DNA of 64,000 nucleotides from Fremontodendron californicum. Lineage: Eukaryota > Streptophyta > Magnoliopsida > Malvales > Malvaceae. Numbering within the stretch: position 1 is the first letter of the stretch; each line of letters opens with the position of its first letter. This document shows, piece by piece, positions 1-10,823 of this stretch. Made by a program: the position numbers and the translations under genes. The stretch covers positions 12,296,501-12,360,500 of the forward strand of contig JAULJL010000018.1 in assembly GCA_030761205.1 (NCBI GenBank), written 5' to 3'. The notes under the pieces were generated by a model. That model was given only the letters and a program-made list of their open reading frames with translations. It was not told the origin of the DNA and did not search any database.

Positions 1-481
1 AAATGGTCTTCTAGAAAAATATACCCCTATCAGTTACGGATCCATAGCCGTTGGAATCAGATCATTTGCGCACGTGGATCGGAAGATATGGTCAAAATAC
101 CAAAACGGTGCAGAACAGACGTCATTGCACATCAGCCAACTTGATGGTCGATTTCGCTAGGGAAAACGACTCCGTTTCAAGAAGTGTAAAACATGAAAAA
201 GATAGATATGCCTCTTAGCTTTGCAGGGATACAAAGTTCAGCCTTATTGCTTCAGTGAAACTCAAGATATAGCTGATATGGCAAAAGGTGTCGGAACTGG
301 AACTGAACTGGATTTGCCCTTAATACTAGTAATCTGAAATCACTCAAAGAAACTTGTGAAAAACACCAAATTACATAAAAATATAAAAGATCATAAACAC
401 AATTAGACTAAACAATAATAACTCGTATTTGACACAAAACAATAATAAAACATAACTAAAAACTATATAATTATACGAGTT
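1..481. other. Unassigned AT-rich sequence
   Basis: No convincing reading frame, RNA gene or repeat was recognised in this stretch. It becomes strongly A-rich after position 340. It may belong to the decayed retroelement debris that follows, but nothing in it proves that. Confidence 0.4.
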
Positions 482-610
482 ATCAGTTGGCACTAACTTG
501 CTACACCAAGTAATAGCCTCCGAGGAGCGCGATATACTCTTAAGGACAATGACTAACTACACGCCTCAACCAATCTGTGATAGGTTTACCTTTTATTATC
601 TTGCATCTTA
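482..610. repeat. Dispersed repeat, copy A (partner at 10281-10410)
   Basis: About 130 bp here align by eye with 10281-10410 in the same orientation, sharing words such as CCTCAACCAATCT and TTAAGGA. Both copies lie shortly before a sequence resembling the end of a - strand Tat-type LTR (648-905 here, 10824 onward in the other). This may be internal leader sequence next to the LTR or an independent repeat. The short reading frame across it has no recognisable product. Confidence 0.55.
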
Positions 611-647
611 TTTCTTCAACAATCTTAAGAGTAGATATGGATGGTTC

Positions 648-905
648 ATTGGTTGTCGTTGTTATAACGTGCCAAATCCTAAGACTCGACCGCTAACCAC
701 AAATAAGGAGTCGACACTAATCTTTTTTGATAGGTGTGATTAATCACCTATATGAATCTATTCTCTTTAAAGTAATCCTAAACTCAACTAAAGCACACTA
801 ATAAGAATATATTCTGGTCTACATTTTGAGAACTAGGTTCGGAGTTTGGTTACTTTGAGGGGACGGATCACTACCCCCACAACGCATATCCTAAAGACAA
901 TACCT
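648..905 (-). mobile_element. Fragment of a Tat/Ogre-type LTR, 3' end
   Basis: On the - strand this resembles the last 250 bp of the long LTRs at 10824, 31323 and 53870. The block order is the same: a GGAGTCG(C/A)CAC motif near 717, an AGGTGTGATTxATCACCTA block, then GGTTCGGAG and a CCCCCACAACGC block. The rest of the LTR is missing. The similarity is diverged, so it is an old fragment. Confidence 0.5.
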
Positions 906-979
906 AATTTGTAAAACACCTAGTGGAATCATGTTGCCACAAGAGCACTATATATATAGAGAAATTCTTAAGAAAGTTT

Positions 980-1740
980 GAACACTTGATCGTAAACCTG
1001 TTTCTACTCCTTATGATGCAAACTCTTGTTTGAAAAAGAATGAGTGATAATGTTTCTCAACATGAATATGCTCAAGTGATTGGTAGTCTTAGAATTTGAT
1101 GAATTGCACACGTTCTGGTATTGCATCTGTAGTGACTTTAGATATCCTCAAAATCCTTATAAGGACCCTTGATTTGCCATACATAAAGTACTACAACACT
1201 TGAGAGCAACCATGAATTATGGTTTGATGTATACTGCATTTCCTACTGTACTAGAAGAGTATAGTGATGTGAACTAGATTTCGGATTCAGATGAGATGAA
1301 ATCTATTAGTAGATATATATTCACTCTTGGTGTAGGTGCAATTTCTTGAAAATCCTCCAAACAAACTTGCATAGCTTGGTCAACTATGGAGTCTGAGTTT
1401 ATTACCTTAGAGAAGGCATGATTTGAGGCTCAGTGGCTTGGACAACTCTCAGCAGATATTCCATTATGGAGGAAACTAGTGCCATCTGTATCTATGCGTT
1501 GTAATAATCAGACAACCATTACCAGTTCCAAAAATAGAACTTATAATGGAAAAGCAAACACATTAGGTTGAGACATAACATTGTGAAGCAACTATTAGAT
1601 ACTGGGATTATTTCCCTTGACTATGTGAGGTAATAGTTATATTTGTTCGATCCTCTAACAAAACCACTTAATAGAAAATTAGTGGGTGAAACATCGAAGG
1701 GAATGAGACTTATGCCTATAACAAGACGAACAATGAAAGA
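980..1740 (+). pseudogene. Ty1/copia pol remnant: end of reverse transcriptase and RNase H
   Basis: Translation in shifting + frames gives pieces typical of the C-terminal part of copia polyproteins: a region like 'MNCTRSGIA' near 1095, 'YIFTLGVGAISWKSSKQT' near 1315, then 'STMESEFITLEKA' near 1385 and a degenerate tail resembling the junction leading to the 3' LTR. The SWKSSKQT and STMESEF(I/V) strings are hallmarks of copia RNase H. Several stops and frameshifts interrupt it and no integrase is visible, so it is a dead fragment. The - strand LTR element at 1838 is inserted just downstream of it. Confidence 0.8.
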
Positions 1741-1832
1741 AATTTGATCTTTGTGATTAGAGATAACATATAGGTAACAACAAGTCATTTGGGTGATCAA
1801 TTGAACACTATCTATATATAATATTTGAGAGT

Positions 1833-1837
1833 CCCTT
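1833..1837. repeat. Target-site duplication, left copy (CCCTT)
   Basis: CCCTT directly precedes the LTR that starts at 1838 and is repeated exactly at 8758-8762 after the LTR that ends at 8757. It marks the insertion site of the whole element. Confidence 0.85.
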
Positions 1838-3376
1838 TGTTGTCGATTTTAATCACGCAAGTGCACGTATCATTAACAAGTAATATAATGAAAAGTATAG
1901 TGTCGAACCCACGAGGAATTGTTACTAATTTTGTTAAGTACTAAAATTAACACAACTCAATCTTATCTAAACAACTAATTAAAAATGATAATCAAAAACT
2001 AAATTAAAAGAAACTAATATTAAAAGCAAGTAGATTAAAAAGGATGAAATCAATTAATTATAAAAGCCTAGGATTACAACTTCCCTCAACACTTCGCTTG
2101 AATCTCTCTCTACCTCTTCACTTGATTAATGATCTTGAGTTGTTAACCTAGAGTTCTATCTTATTTATAAGGATCTTCCGATGGTCTCATAAAAATATCC
2201 TTCTTAACCAATTAACTATATCCCTATGATAATTGAATTAGAGAAGAACTGATTAAGCTTAGGCTCTACCAATGGTTACACATGACAAGTAAGTGTATTC
2301 CTACCCTACCTGCAGATCAATTCATCCTAAAAATGAATATGAAACATGTGTCATTCAATCCATGTCTAACACTAAACTCCCTTTTTCCAAGTTGTATTTA
2401 GGTTAACAAATCAATCTAATTGGTGGCCAATCAACTAGAAGCATTAAGAACAAGAATGAACAAACAACTCAACAAACCATTAAATCAAGCTAGAGAGAGA
2501 AAGTAAACTCAAACTATGTGTTGAGTTCCATTGAAATCCTAGTAAAAGAAATTAGTTCATGATAATTAATGAAAATAAATAATCAAATAGCTTCACCATC
2601 ATCAACAACACAAGAAAAATAAAGAAGAGAATAGAGAAAACTAAGAGTTGTCAATTCTTGAATCTTGAATCTTTCAATCTTCAAATCTTCTTAAGAGCTT
2701 GTGGTGGCAACTATATTCTTGAGAGAATTAGGTTTCTAGATGTCTAATCCCCTTAATTCTGACCTAAAAAAGTCCTATTTAAAGTGTCCAAGGCCTCTAG
2801 AGTCCGAAACTTCATTCCCAAGCAAAACATGTAAGTTTTGGGTTTTTTTTTACGTTTTTACAGTACTGTTCATGACCTCCGGGCATCGCGGCACCAGATT
2901 TGGGTGCTGTGGCACCACTTATTCTGCCTCCTTGGTGTTTCTCCTCCGTTTGTCCGAATTGGTTCCTACCGTCTTCTCGAACTTCATCAGCTATTTTGAC
3001 TGGGAAAATCTTGTCCAATTTTGACGAGCCTTACACCTTTGGAAAGGTATGGAAGTCATCTTCAAAAGTCAAGATATATTTTTCTCAAATGAAGTCTTTA
3101 AGATCAAGTTTTTCTTGAAAGAAGCTCCGGAGGTCGAATCTGCATGCTCATTGGAATGCACCGATTTTCATCGTTTTGCACCTGGAAGCTCCAGATCACC
3201 TTGGACTTATAAAAACACATAAATAACAACTAAATAACTATTTTAAACATAAAATGGATAATTAAAATAAATATAAAAATATCTAAAACTAATTAAATCC
3301 TAATAAAATCCTATAGGACTTATCCGATTCAAAAGCATAAAAGGTGGCAAAATAACTATATTTCCTAGAGTTATCA
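1838..3376 (-). repeat. 3' LTR of the - strand gag-protease element
   Basis: This aligns along its full length with 7230-8757, with scattered substitutions and small indels. It ends beside the polypurine tract, so it is the 3' LTR in element orientation. The segment at 2880-2930 (CGGCACC-type palindromic words) is the CpG-decayed version of the GGCGCC-rich segment at 8270-8320 in the other LTR. Confidence 0.9.
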
Positions 3377-3388
3377 CCCCCCAAACTT
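3377..3388 (-). other. Polypurine tract
   Basis: On the - strand this reads AAGTTTGGGGGG directly before the LTR start TGATAAC. It is the plus-strand DNA primer expected at the inner edge of a 3' LTR. Confidence 0.8.
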
Positions 3389-4686
3389 AATATTTTGCTA
3401 GTCCTCGAGCAAAACAAAACAAAACAAACTAAATAAAATGACTCAACATATCACCCAAGATAAATGCCCTCAAACAATGATTTCTTTATTTTCCTCAAAA
3501 GTTACCTCAAAATCCTGATTTAAAGTAGCACATAAGCATAATCCAAATGTATGATTCAATTCAATCGTAAACTTCATGCTTGAATGGATTTTCAGTGTGT
3601 GTGTATAGTCTCTTCGCAAATCATCTCATGCAATCTAAATTAAGTTTATATCAATGCAAAATACGAATTAGTACTAGATTCTCATATGTTTGCTTTTCAT
3701 CTCTCTCTTCACTAATGTAGACTAACACTTCATCAAGGATCAAGTAGGTCTTTATAAGCTTGTAATGTAAAGGCTAAGGTCAAGGTATGATAAAGATATA
3801 TTTTGGTTTAAATTCACCCATAGACACTTTACATTTTTTTTTCAGGATTTTTGAGAGCTATAGCCTTTTCCTCAAATTATATACTTTCTTCTTTGAATAC
3901 ACTTCCTTTTTGCTTCACCAATTTATTCATTTTTTTTTGTTTCTATTCTTCGTTTTTGAAGAACCATAACTTTTTTTTTTCATCACCATTTCACCCAAAT
4001 TCGACATGGCTCATAATCTTTCCTGTATGTCATACACATGCCTATGTAGTGAAGGTTAATCATGTTTTTCATATTTGGCTAGGCTAAAAGATGTGGCAAT
4101 GAAAGAAAATAGATATATCAATAGGCACAAAGAGGTAGACTACGGATATTCATATATGCATAGGTAGGCTTGAAAGGCTCAAACGATCCAAAGATGGCCT
4201 AAATCACTTCCTCAACTTAGTGTTGTCTAGGATTTCGCCTCGAGAGAGAATCAAACAAATTTTAGGCTTTAGACATATTGCAATTCACATCAACATAATC
4301 AGTCTTTAAATAAGCAATGCAAATCTAAGGAAGAGATCAAGTGCTCATTTATTGAAATCACATCCTAACATGAAACTAACAAAAGAATTTAACATAAAAT
4401 CAAATCATGCCTATGTTTTTCCTAAAAATCAAGATAAATCAATAACTAAAATTCATCATTGGATAAGGATTTCATCATATTAAGTGCATTATATCTCAAG
4501 AATTTTTTTTAAGACTCCTAATAAAATTAAACAATCACACAAACTAAAATAAATCTAAAGACACAGCCCCCAAACTTAAAACAAACATTTTCCTCAATGT
4601 TTGGAAATAAAAAGAGAAATAACGAGAAAACTCCCCGATCGATGAAAGCAACGTAGGAGAAGCTTTAGTTTTCCTCTTAGACTTCA
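3389..4686. other. Internal 3' region of the - strand element, non-coding
   Basis: AT-rich sequence lies between the end of the protease-containing frame and the 3' LTR, where reverse transcriptase, RNase H and integrase would sit in an autonomous element. I saw none of their motifs in any frame. Short frames on the + strand (around 3787-4087) are pyrimidine-rich chance frames. Confidence 0.6.
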
Positions 4687-5592
4687 TCATGCTTGTCTAA
4701 GTTGGGTGAAGAGGTCACTACAGAAGAAAACAAAGTAAAAAGAAATTAATAATAATAAAAACATTCTAAAAATTAAAAGAAAAAAAAAATTTAGAACTTG
4801 GGTTGCCTTCCAAGAAGCGTTTGATTTATAGTCATCGGCTTGACTATCTCTTTGTTCATTAACCTGCATCCTTCCACTTGAACCATTGCCTCTCTTTTTC
4901 TTTGCTTTATGAGGCCTTGCATTCAAAAAATTATGGCTTCCATGCATCTTGGAAGTAGAATGTGAAATTGCCTTAAGTGGTGTGGTGGAACAACTTTCAT
5001 TGGATGCTTCTTTGGAATCACTGTTCATCGCTTTAACTGCAAAACATTCATCAAATTCGTTATGAAACTTCATAGCCTTAAAAACTTTAAAAGTTACCTG
5101 TTAATCTAAAACTCTCATGGTAAGTTCTCCTTTTTGCACATCAATGAGAGTTCTACTGGTGGCTAAGAATAGTCTTCCAAGAATTATGGGTATTTCACTA
5201 TCTTCCTCCATGTCAAGCGCAATGAAATCAGCCGGAAAGAAGAATTTGTCAACCTTGACTAGCACATCCTCAACCATGCCTCTTGGATGTTTGATGGATC
5301 TATCAGCAAGTTGCAACATCACTGTAGTGGGCTTTATCTCCCCTAAACCAAGCTTGCAATAGATAGAAAGAGGCATTAAATTGATACTCGCCCCCAAATC
5401 ACATAAAGCTTTACCAAAAAATTTATCACCAATAGCGCATGGAATGGCGAAACTTCCCGGATCTTTGAGTTTGGGTGGGAGTTTCTTTTGAAGAATAGCG
5501 CTGCACTCTTCAGTAAGTGCAATTGTCAGGATCTCATCCAATTTCCTCTTCTTAGACAAAATTTCTTTCATAAACTTGACATACTTAGGCAT
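4687..5592 (-). pseudogene. Retropepsin-like protease region of the gag-protease element
   Basis: The 163-residue frame at 5101-5592 contains 'CDLGASINLMP' (a degenerate D-x-G-A active-site block, around residue 85), then 'LQLADRS' and 'IILGRLFLATS' (the second hydrophobic-G motif of retropepsins). This layout is the usual pol start of plant Ty3/gypsy polyproteins. A further - strand frame, 4687-5073, continues with 'FDECFAV', the linker seen after the protease in such elements, then degenerates into a hydrophobic tail. The reverse transcriptase that should follow is missing. Confidence 0.8.
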
Positions 5593-5745
5593 TTGTTCTA
5601 AAGCTTCAGCAAAAGGTATATTAATATGGAGTTTTTTGAATACCTCAAGAAACTTCTGAAACTACTTGTCAAGCTTATTATTTTGAAGGCGATGAGGAAA
5701 AGGTGGTGGTGGACTAGAGGCTTCTTCTCTTCTTCTTGTGCTTTT

Positions 5746-6827
5746 TCAAATTTTTTTGTTCCCCAAATTTTCCACTTCAACAGGCTTGGGCGGCAATTCT
5801 TGCACTTTTCTTTGAAGACGTTGAGGAAAGGGTGGTGGTAGGTAACCTCGAGGTATCTTCTCTTGAATTCTCTCATTATGCTTTTGGCTACCCACTTCTA
5901 CTTCTTTTCCACTCCTTAATGTAATGGCATTGCATTGCTCTTTCCCATGGCTCTTAGGATTAGTTTCAGTATCACTTGGAAGAGTTCCCAAGGGACGATT
6001 GTTAATTTCATTAGCAAGCTAGCCTATTTGTGTCTCAAGACTTCTAGGTGTGGCATTGTTTGATGCCATGTATTGCATAAGCATTTCTTCCATAGATGGC
6101 TTTCTTTTCTGGGACAGGAGCACGGGCTTGTTGTGAAGAAAACCCAGGAGGGGATGCTTGCTTAGTGGCAGAAGTAGGCCTTTGATTATTATTCCAAGAA
6201 AAGTTTGGATGATTTCTCCAACCTGGATTGTAATTGTTGGATTAAGGATTGTTTTACTGTCTATTGTAGTTTCCAACATATTGAACTGATTCGACATTGG
6301 TTGGGCATCTATCACTGGTATGTCCTTCACCACATAATTCACATGATACAAACGAGCTTTGGACTGCTTGTAACTCAAGGTTTCAACTTTCTTAGATAAT
6401 GCTTCCATCTGTGCCGATAAAGCACTGATCTCATTCAACTGATAACTTCCTGGAGCTTTCCTAGGCAAAATTCGGTCAGTGGACCATTGATAATTATTGG
6501 ATGCCATCACCTCAATTAAATTATAAGCCTCATCAATTTCTTTGCCCATGAGTGATCCACCTGCTGCAGCATCTATAGAAATTCTAGTATGACCCATTAA
6601 CCCATTGTAGAAGGTGTTCACCTGAAGCTAGTCAGGTATCCCATGATAAGGACATCGTCGAAGCAGATCTTTGTACCTTTCCCAAGCTTCATATAATGAT
6701 TCTGAGTCGTATTGCATGTGATATCATTCCGCATCTTAGCTGTCTTGGCAGGAAGAAAATATTTGGCAAGAAATTTCTGAGCCAAATCAGCCCAAGTGGT
6801 AATGGAGCCAGTAGGAAGAAAGTTCAA
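5746..6827 (-). pseudogene. gag remnant of the gag-protease element, frameshifted
   Basis: Three consecutive - strand frames together look like one gag. The frame at 6618-6827 has 'TTWADLAQKFLAKYF' and 'KTAKMRNDI', the core of the retrotransposon capsid domain. The frame at 6019-6621 continues with 'NTFYNGLMGHTR' and 'ASNNYQWSTDR', then loses its frame where a zinc knuckle is expected. The frame at 5746-5991 has 'CNAITLRSGKEV', usual just before the protease. At least two frameshifts separate these pieces. The 5' part of gag (7100-6830) is also disrupted. Confidence 0.8.
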
Positions 6828-7206
6828 CCAACTCTTGGCCTTATCTCAAAGTGAGAAAGGGAAGAGTCTCAATCTAATGGCATCATCAGTAACACCATTC
6901 TGTTTGAAAAGATCGCAAACTTCCAGGAAATTCACGATGTGAGCATTTGGGTCATCGTTCAGTAAGCCGCTGAACTGAATTGATATATTGATCATCTGAA
7001 AGATGGTCAGCTTTATCTCGAACGTATTGGCCTAAATGGCTGGCCTCTAAATACTAGTTTGAAGGTCTTGCATGAGAGGTACCCCACACTCTCACAAAGT
7101 CTTTGTTTCGTTAGCTTCAGCCATTGTACCTGAAAATAAGAAAAAGAAAGTTTAAATTAAGACTAAGGTTGCTTGGTATTAATATTAACAAAAATAATAA
7201 ACAATT

Positions 7207-7223
7207 CCCCGGCAACGGCGCCA
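7207..7223 (-). other. Primer-binding site, tRNA-Asp type
   Basis: On the - strand this is TGGCGCCGTTGCCGGGG, starting six bases inside the LTR. The same site is used by Athila-like and many other plant Ty3/gypsy elements and is complementary to the 3' end of tRNA-Asp. It fixes 7230-8757 as the 5' LTR. Confidence 0.85.
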
Positions 7224-7229
7224 AAAACT

Positions 7230-8757
7230 TGTTGTCGATTTTAATCACGCAAGTGCACGTATCGTTGACAAGTAATATAATGAAAAGTAGAGTGTCGAAT
7301 CCACGAGGAATTATTACTAATTTTGCTAAGTACTAAAATTAACACAACTCAATCTTATCTAAACAACTAATTAAAGATGATAATCAAAAACTAAATTAAA
7401 AGAAACTAATATTAAAAGAAAATAGATTAAAAAGGATGAATTCAATTAATTATAAAAGCCTAGGATTACAACTTCCCTTAATACTTCGCTTGAATCTCTC
7501 TCTACATCTTCACTTGATTAATGATCCTGAGTTGTTAACCTAGACTTCTATCTTATTTATAAGGATCTTCCGATGGTCTTATAAAAATATCCTTCTTAAC
7601 CAATTAATTATATTCCTATTTTAATTGAATTAGAGAATAACTCATTAAGCTTAGGCTCTAACAATGGTTACACATGACAAATAAGTGTATTCCTACCCTA
7701 CCTGCAGATCAATTCATTCTAATAAATGAATATGAAACATGTGTCATTCAATTCATGTCTAACACTAAACTCTCTTTTCCAAGTTGTATTTAGGTTAACA
7801 AATCAATCTAATTGGTGGCCAATTAACTAGAAGCATTAAGAACAAGAATGAACAAACAACTCAACAAACCATTAAATCAAGCTAGAGAGAGAAAGTAAAT
7901 TCAAACTATGTATTGAGTTCCATCGAAATCCTAGTAAAAGAAATTAGTTCATGATAATTAACGAAAAAAAATAATAAAATAGTTTCACAATCATCAAAAA
8001 CACAAAAAAAAATAAAGAAGAGAATAAAGAAAACTAAGAGTTGTGATTTCTTGAATCTTGAATCTTCCAATCTTCAAATCTTCTTGAGAGCTTGTGGTGG
8101 CAACTATCTTCTTGAGATAATTAGGTTTCTAGATGTCTAATCCCCTTTGTTCTGACCTAAAAAAATTCCTATTTAAAGTGTCCAAGGCCTCCTGGAGTCC
8201 GAAATTTTGTTCCCAAGTAAAATAGGTAAGTTTTGCCTTTTTTTACGTTTTTGTGGTACTGTTCACGACCTCCCGGCGCCGCGGCGCCAGATTTGGGCGT
8301 TGCGGCGCCACCTATTCTGTCTCCTTGGTGTTTCTCCTCCGTTTGTCCGAATTGGTTCCTGCCCTTCGAACTTCATCAACTGTTTTGACTGAGAAAATCT
8401 TGTCTGATTTTGACGAGTCTTACACCGTTGGAAAGGTATGGAAGTCATCTTCAAAAGTTAAGGGGGAGTTTTCTCAAATGAAGTCTTTAAGATCAAGTTT
8501 TTCTTGAAAGAATCTCCAAATGTCGAATCTGCCTGCACATTGGAATGCATCGATTTTCATCGTTTTGCACCTCGAAGCTCCGGATCACCTTGGACTTATA
8601 AAAACACATAAATAACAACTATTTTAAACATAAAATGGATAATTAAAATAAATATAAAAATATCTAAAACTAATCAAATCCTAATAAAATCCTCAAAGAC
8701 TTAGCCGATTCAAAAACATAAAAAGTGACAAAATAACTATATTTCTTAGAGTTATCA
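7230..8757 (-). repeat. 5' LTR of the - strand gag-protease element
   Basis: Partner of 1838-3376. It adjoins the primer-binding site. It keeps the CpG-rich segment 8270-8320, with GGCGCC-type words repeated three times, that has decayed to GGCACC and TGGCACC in the other copy, a pattern expected from deamination of methylated cytosines. Confidence 0.9.
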
Positions 8758-8866
8758 CCCTTCCTATGGTGTAGATAGTGTTAAATGTGATGATAAGGTT
8801 GAGTAATAACTTTTAATAGATACCATAGTTCGTTAAACATTGCGCTAACCATAGTGCACACATGAT

Positions 8867-9172
8867 TATTTTTTTTTGCTATGTCAAGAATTTTATTAAA
8901 AAATTAGCCAAAAGCTAGAAGAGCACAGGACAAAGATCCAAGACATAAACTAACAACAGAAGCAAAACCATACAGAGAGACAAAACCTCTAAAGAGATCA
9001 AGCCCACTTTAAAAAAACAAGCATAAAAACAACCTTAGTAAAAAGCTCCACAATCCTACAAAAGAGATTCTTATATCCAAGAGTACATACCACAAACAAC
9101 ACAAACAAACACCTAGAACGCATGTGCACAAGGATCAAAATCCAGAGAATCCTATACCAACAATCCCGCTCA
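8867..9172 (-). mobile_element. LINE-like retroposon fragment, 5'-truncated
   Basis: The insert is flanked by a 17-bp duplication: 8850-8866 and 9173-9189 differ at one base (CATAGTGCACAC, then ATGAT or TTGAT). It starts on the + strand with a T-run, which is a 3' poly(A) tail on the - strand. Variable-length duplications plus a terminal A-tract point to target-primed reverse transcription (LINE or LINE-mobilised RNA). Only about 300 bp remain and no reverse transcriptase motif is visible, so the family is unknown. It sits in sequence that continues the copia remnant. Confidence 0.75.
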
Positions 9173-9354
9173 CATAGTGCACACTTGATGGATCCACATA
9201 TATGAGTGTAGAAATGGGATCGCTTTCTATGCGATTCAGGCAATTATTTTGAACGCTCGTGAAAATCCAAGTATGGCGCGTGGCCCATTCGCGCCACCCC
9301 GCTTATTGAATTGTTCAGATCCTGGAAAGCATAATGTTGCTTATGGATTGACTG

Positions 9355-9402
9355 ATCTCTCTCTCTCTCTCTCTCTCTCCATATATATATATATATATAT
9401 AA
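9355..9402. repeat. Compound (CT)n-(AT)n microsatellite
   Basis: A run of CT dinucleotides is followed by AT dinucleotides. It is a plain simple-sequence repeat and likely polymorphic. Confidence 0.9.
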
Positions 9403-9629
9403 AAAGGGATTTGGTTCATCGAAATTTAAATTTCACCACTTTTCTATAGGTTACTATTCATAAATCCTTAGATATGGTCCATAACCCAAAAGGCACCATA
9501 CTTGATGCATTATGTTTTATGTTTAGTAAGGAACTTTATTTTATTTTAGGCTATGTTTTTTACTTTTGAAATAACGAGAGATTGTTGGAAAGTGTATTTT
9601 AAAAGTAGATCTGTCTAAGAGTCGAGGTA

Positions 9630-9860
9630 CCCGTTCAAATTGGGACGGGCCTAAATAAGATACTTTAGATCTCAGCCAGCTAGACTCCGATTACTATTTA
9701 ATAAAAAATTATTTTTATTTTTATATTTTAAAAAATAAAAATAAGTTTTTTAATATTTTAATATATTTTAAATAGTAAAATAGGTTTTCTGAGCCCAGCT
9801 GGGTCAGGTCATGGGAAAGTATTTTTTTTTTTTTCAATCTGAACTTGGTTTGGCTCAATC
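9630..9860. repeat. Dispersed AT-rich repeat, family R1, copy 1
   Basis: The outer parts are GC-richer and purine-biased (GACGGGCC, CAGCTGGGTCAGG) around an AT-rich core with a TTTTTTAATATTTTAATA word. The same layout and core occur at 16015-16322 and, inverted, at 42948-43195. This looks like a non-autonomous DNA element, but no clean terminal repeats or target duplication were found. Confidence 0.55.
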
Positions 9861-10280
9861 CAAAAGTCAAGAGGATTAAATGACATAAAATAAAAGGTTT
9901 AACTGACATTAAACTTTAAATTTAGATTAATTGATTTTCAAAATCAAGTCAATACACAATCAAATTCAAAAAATTATTCTATCAATTAGTAATCGATTAT
10001 CCTATCAATTATAAATTAATTTTCCTTTATTTTGGGCTGATCATTAATTTTTTTTCAAACTAAGCGTAAGTCTCACTAATAAATGGCCTTCCATCTTTTA
10101 TTTGTAAACAAAAAAAAAAAAACACTTTTCTCTCTCTGTTTTCTAAATTTTCTTTCTTTCTTTCTTTTTTATTTATTTATTTTTTTGTTCTATAAGAAGT
10201 GGTTATATCAATTCGTAGAGTTCTTACATAATGAGTGCATACTTGCAAAAAACGATTATTGAATCTTGGAAAGTTGTAAC
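9861..10280. other. Unassigned AT-rich sequence
   Basis: Low-complexity A and T runs and pyrimidine-rich stretches (CTTT repeats near 10150). No gene or known element was recognised. Confidence 0.4.
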
Positions 10281-10410
10281 TTGTAAGGTAGGCCGTCACT
10301 AACCTGCTGCATCGATTAATAACCTACGAGAGGCACGATCTACTATTAAGGATAGTGATGACTACACTCCTCAACCAATCTATGATAAATTTACTTCTTA
10401 TTATGTTATA
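10281..10410. repeat. Dispersed repeat, copy B (partner at 482-610)
   Basis: Homologous over about 130 bp to 482-610. It shares the order of CACTAAC(C/T)TGCT, TTAAGGA and CCTCAACCAATCT. Like copy A it lies on the left of a - strand Tat-type LTR, here 414 bp away. Confidence 0.55.
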
Positions 10411-10823
10411 TATTATTTTTCAGCAATAAAAATGTCACATGTATATACTTTTATTATATTAATTTTTTATATTATTTTAATATATTTAAGAATATATGTG
10501 GCCAATTCAATGGACGTGTATGAACGTGTATGAGATAAATATCTTCTATACTGAATTATGAGTTTATGACTGATGCAGCCATTCTATATGCAAATTCAGT
10601 TAAAATCCCAACTAATACTAATGGGTTGGCGCGGTACTACTTGTTTAGAATATAGAACTGTTATTTTCTTTATGTTAGGTATTAATTCATTTGATACGTA
10701 TAATTAATTATTGCTTTTAACCCCTAGCTACATAATTAAACACTGCTTAATTTATTTGTTTTCAAAAAATAAAAGGGCATAAAAGAAGTTTTTTCCCTGA
10801 CGAGATTCTTTCAGTTTGCATAT
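10411..10823. other. Unassigned AT-rich sequence
   Basis: This lies between the dispersed repeat and the LTR starting at 10824. It contains a short near-direct doubling of GAACGTGTATG around 10525. No gene was recognised. Confidence 0.35.

Larger units (their letters stand above)
1838..8757 (-). mobile_element. Complete non-autonomous LTR retrotransposon (Ty3/gypsy, gag-protease only)
   Basis: Two LTRs of about 1.53 kb (1838-3376 and 7230-8757) lie in direct orientation, begin TGTTGTCG and end GTTATCA on the + strand, and are flanked by the 5-bp duplication CCCTT. The polypurine tract borders the left LTR and a tRNA-Asp-type primer-binding site borders the right LTR, so the element reads on the - strand. 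The 3.85-kb interior keeps gag and a retropepsin-like region but no reverse transcriptase, RNase H or integrase. It therefore depended on a related autonomous partner, as described for gag-only plant elements. All its reading frames are broken. Confidence 0.9.
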
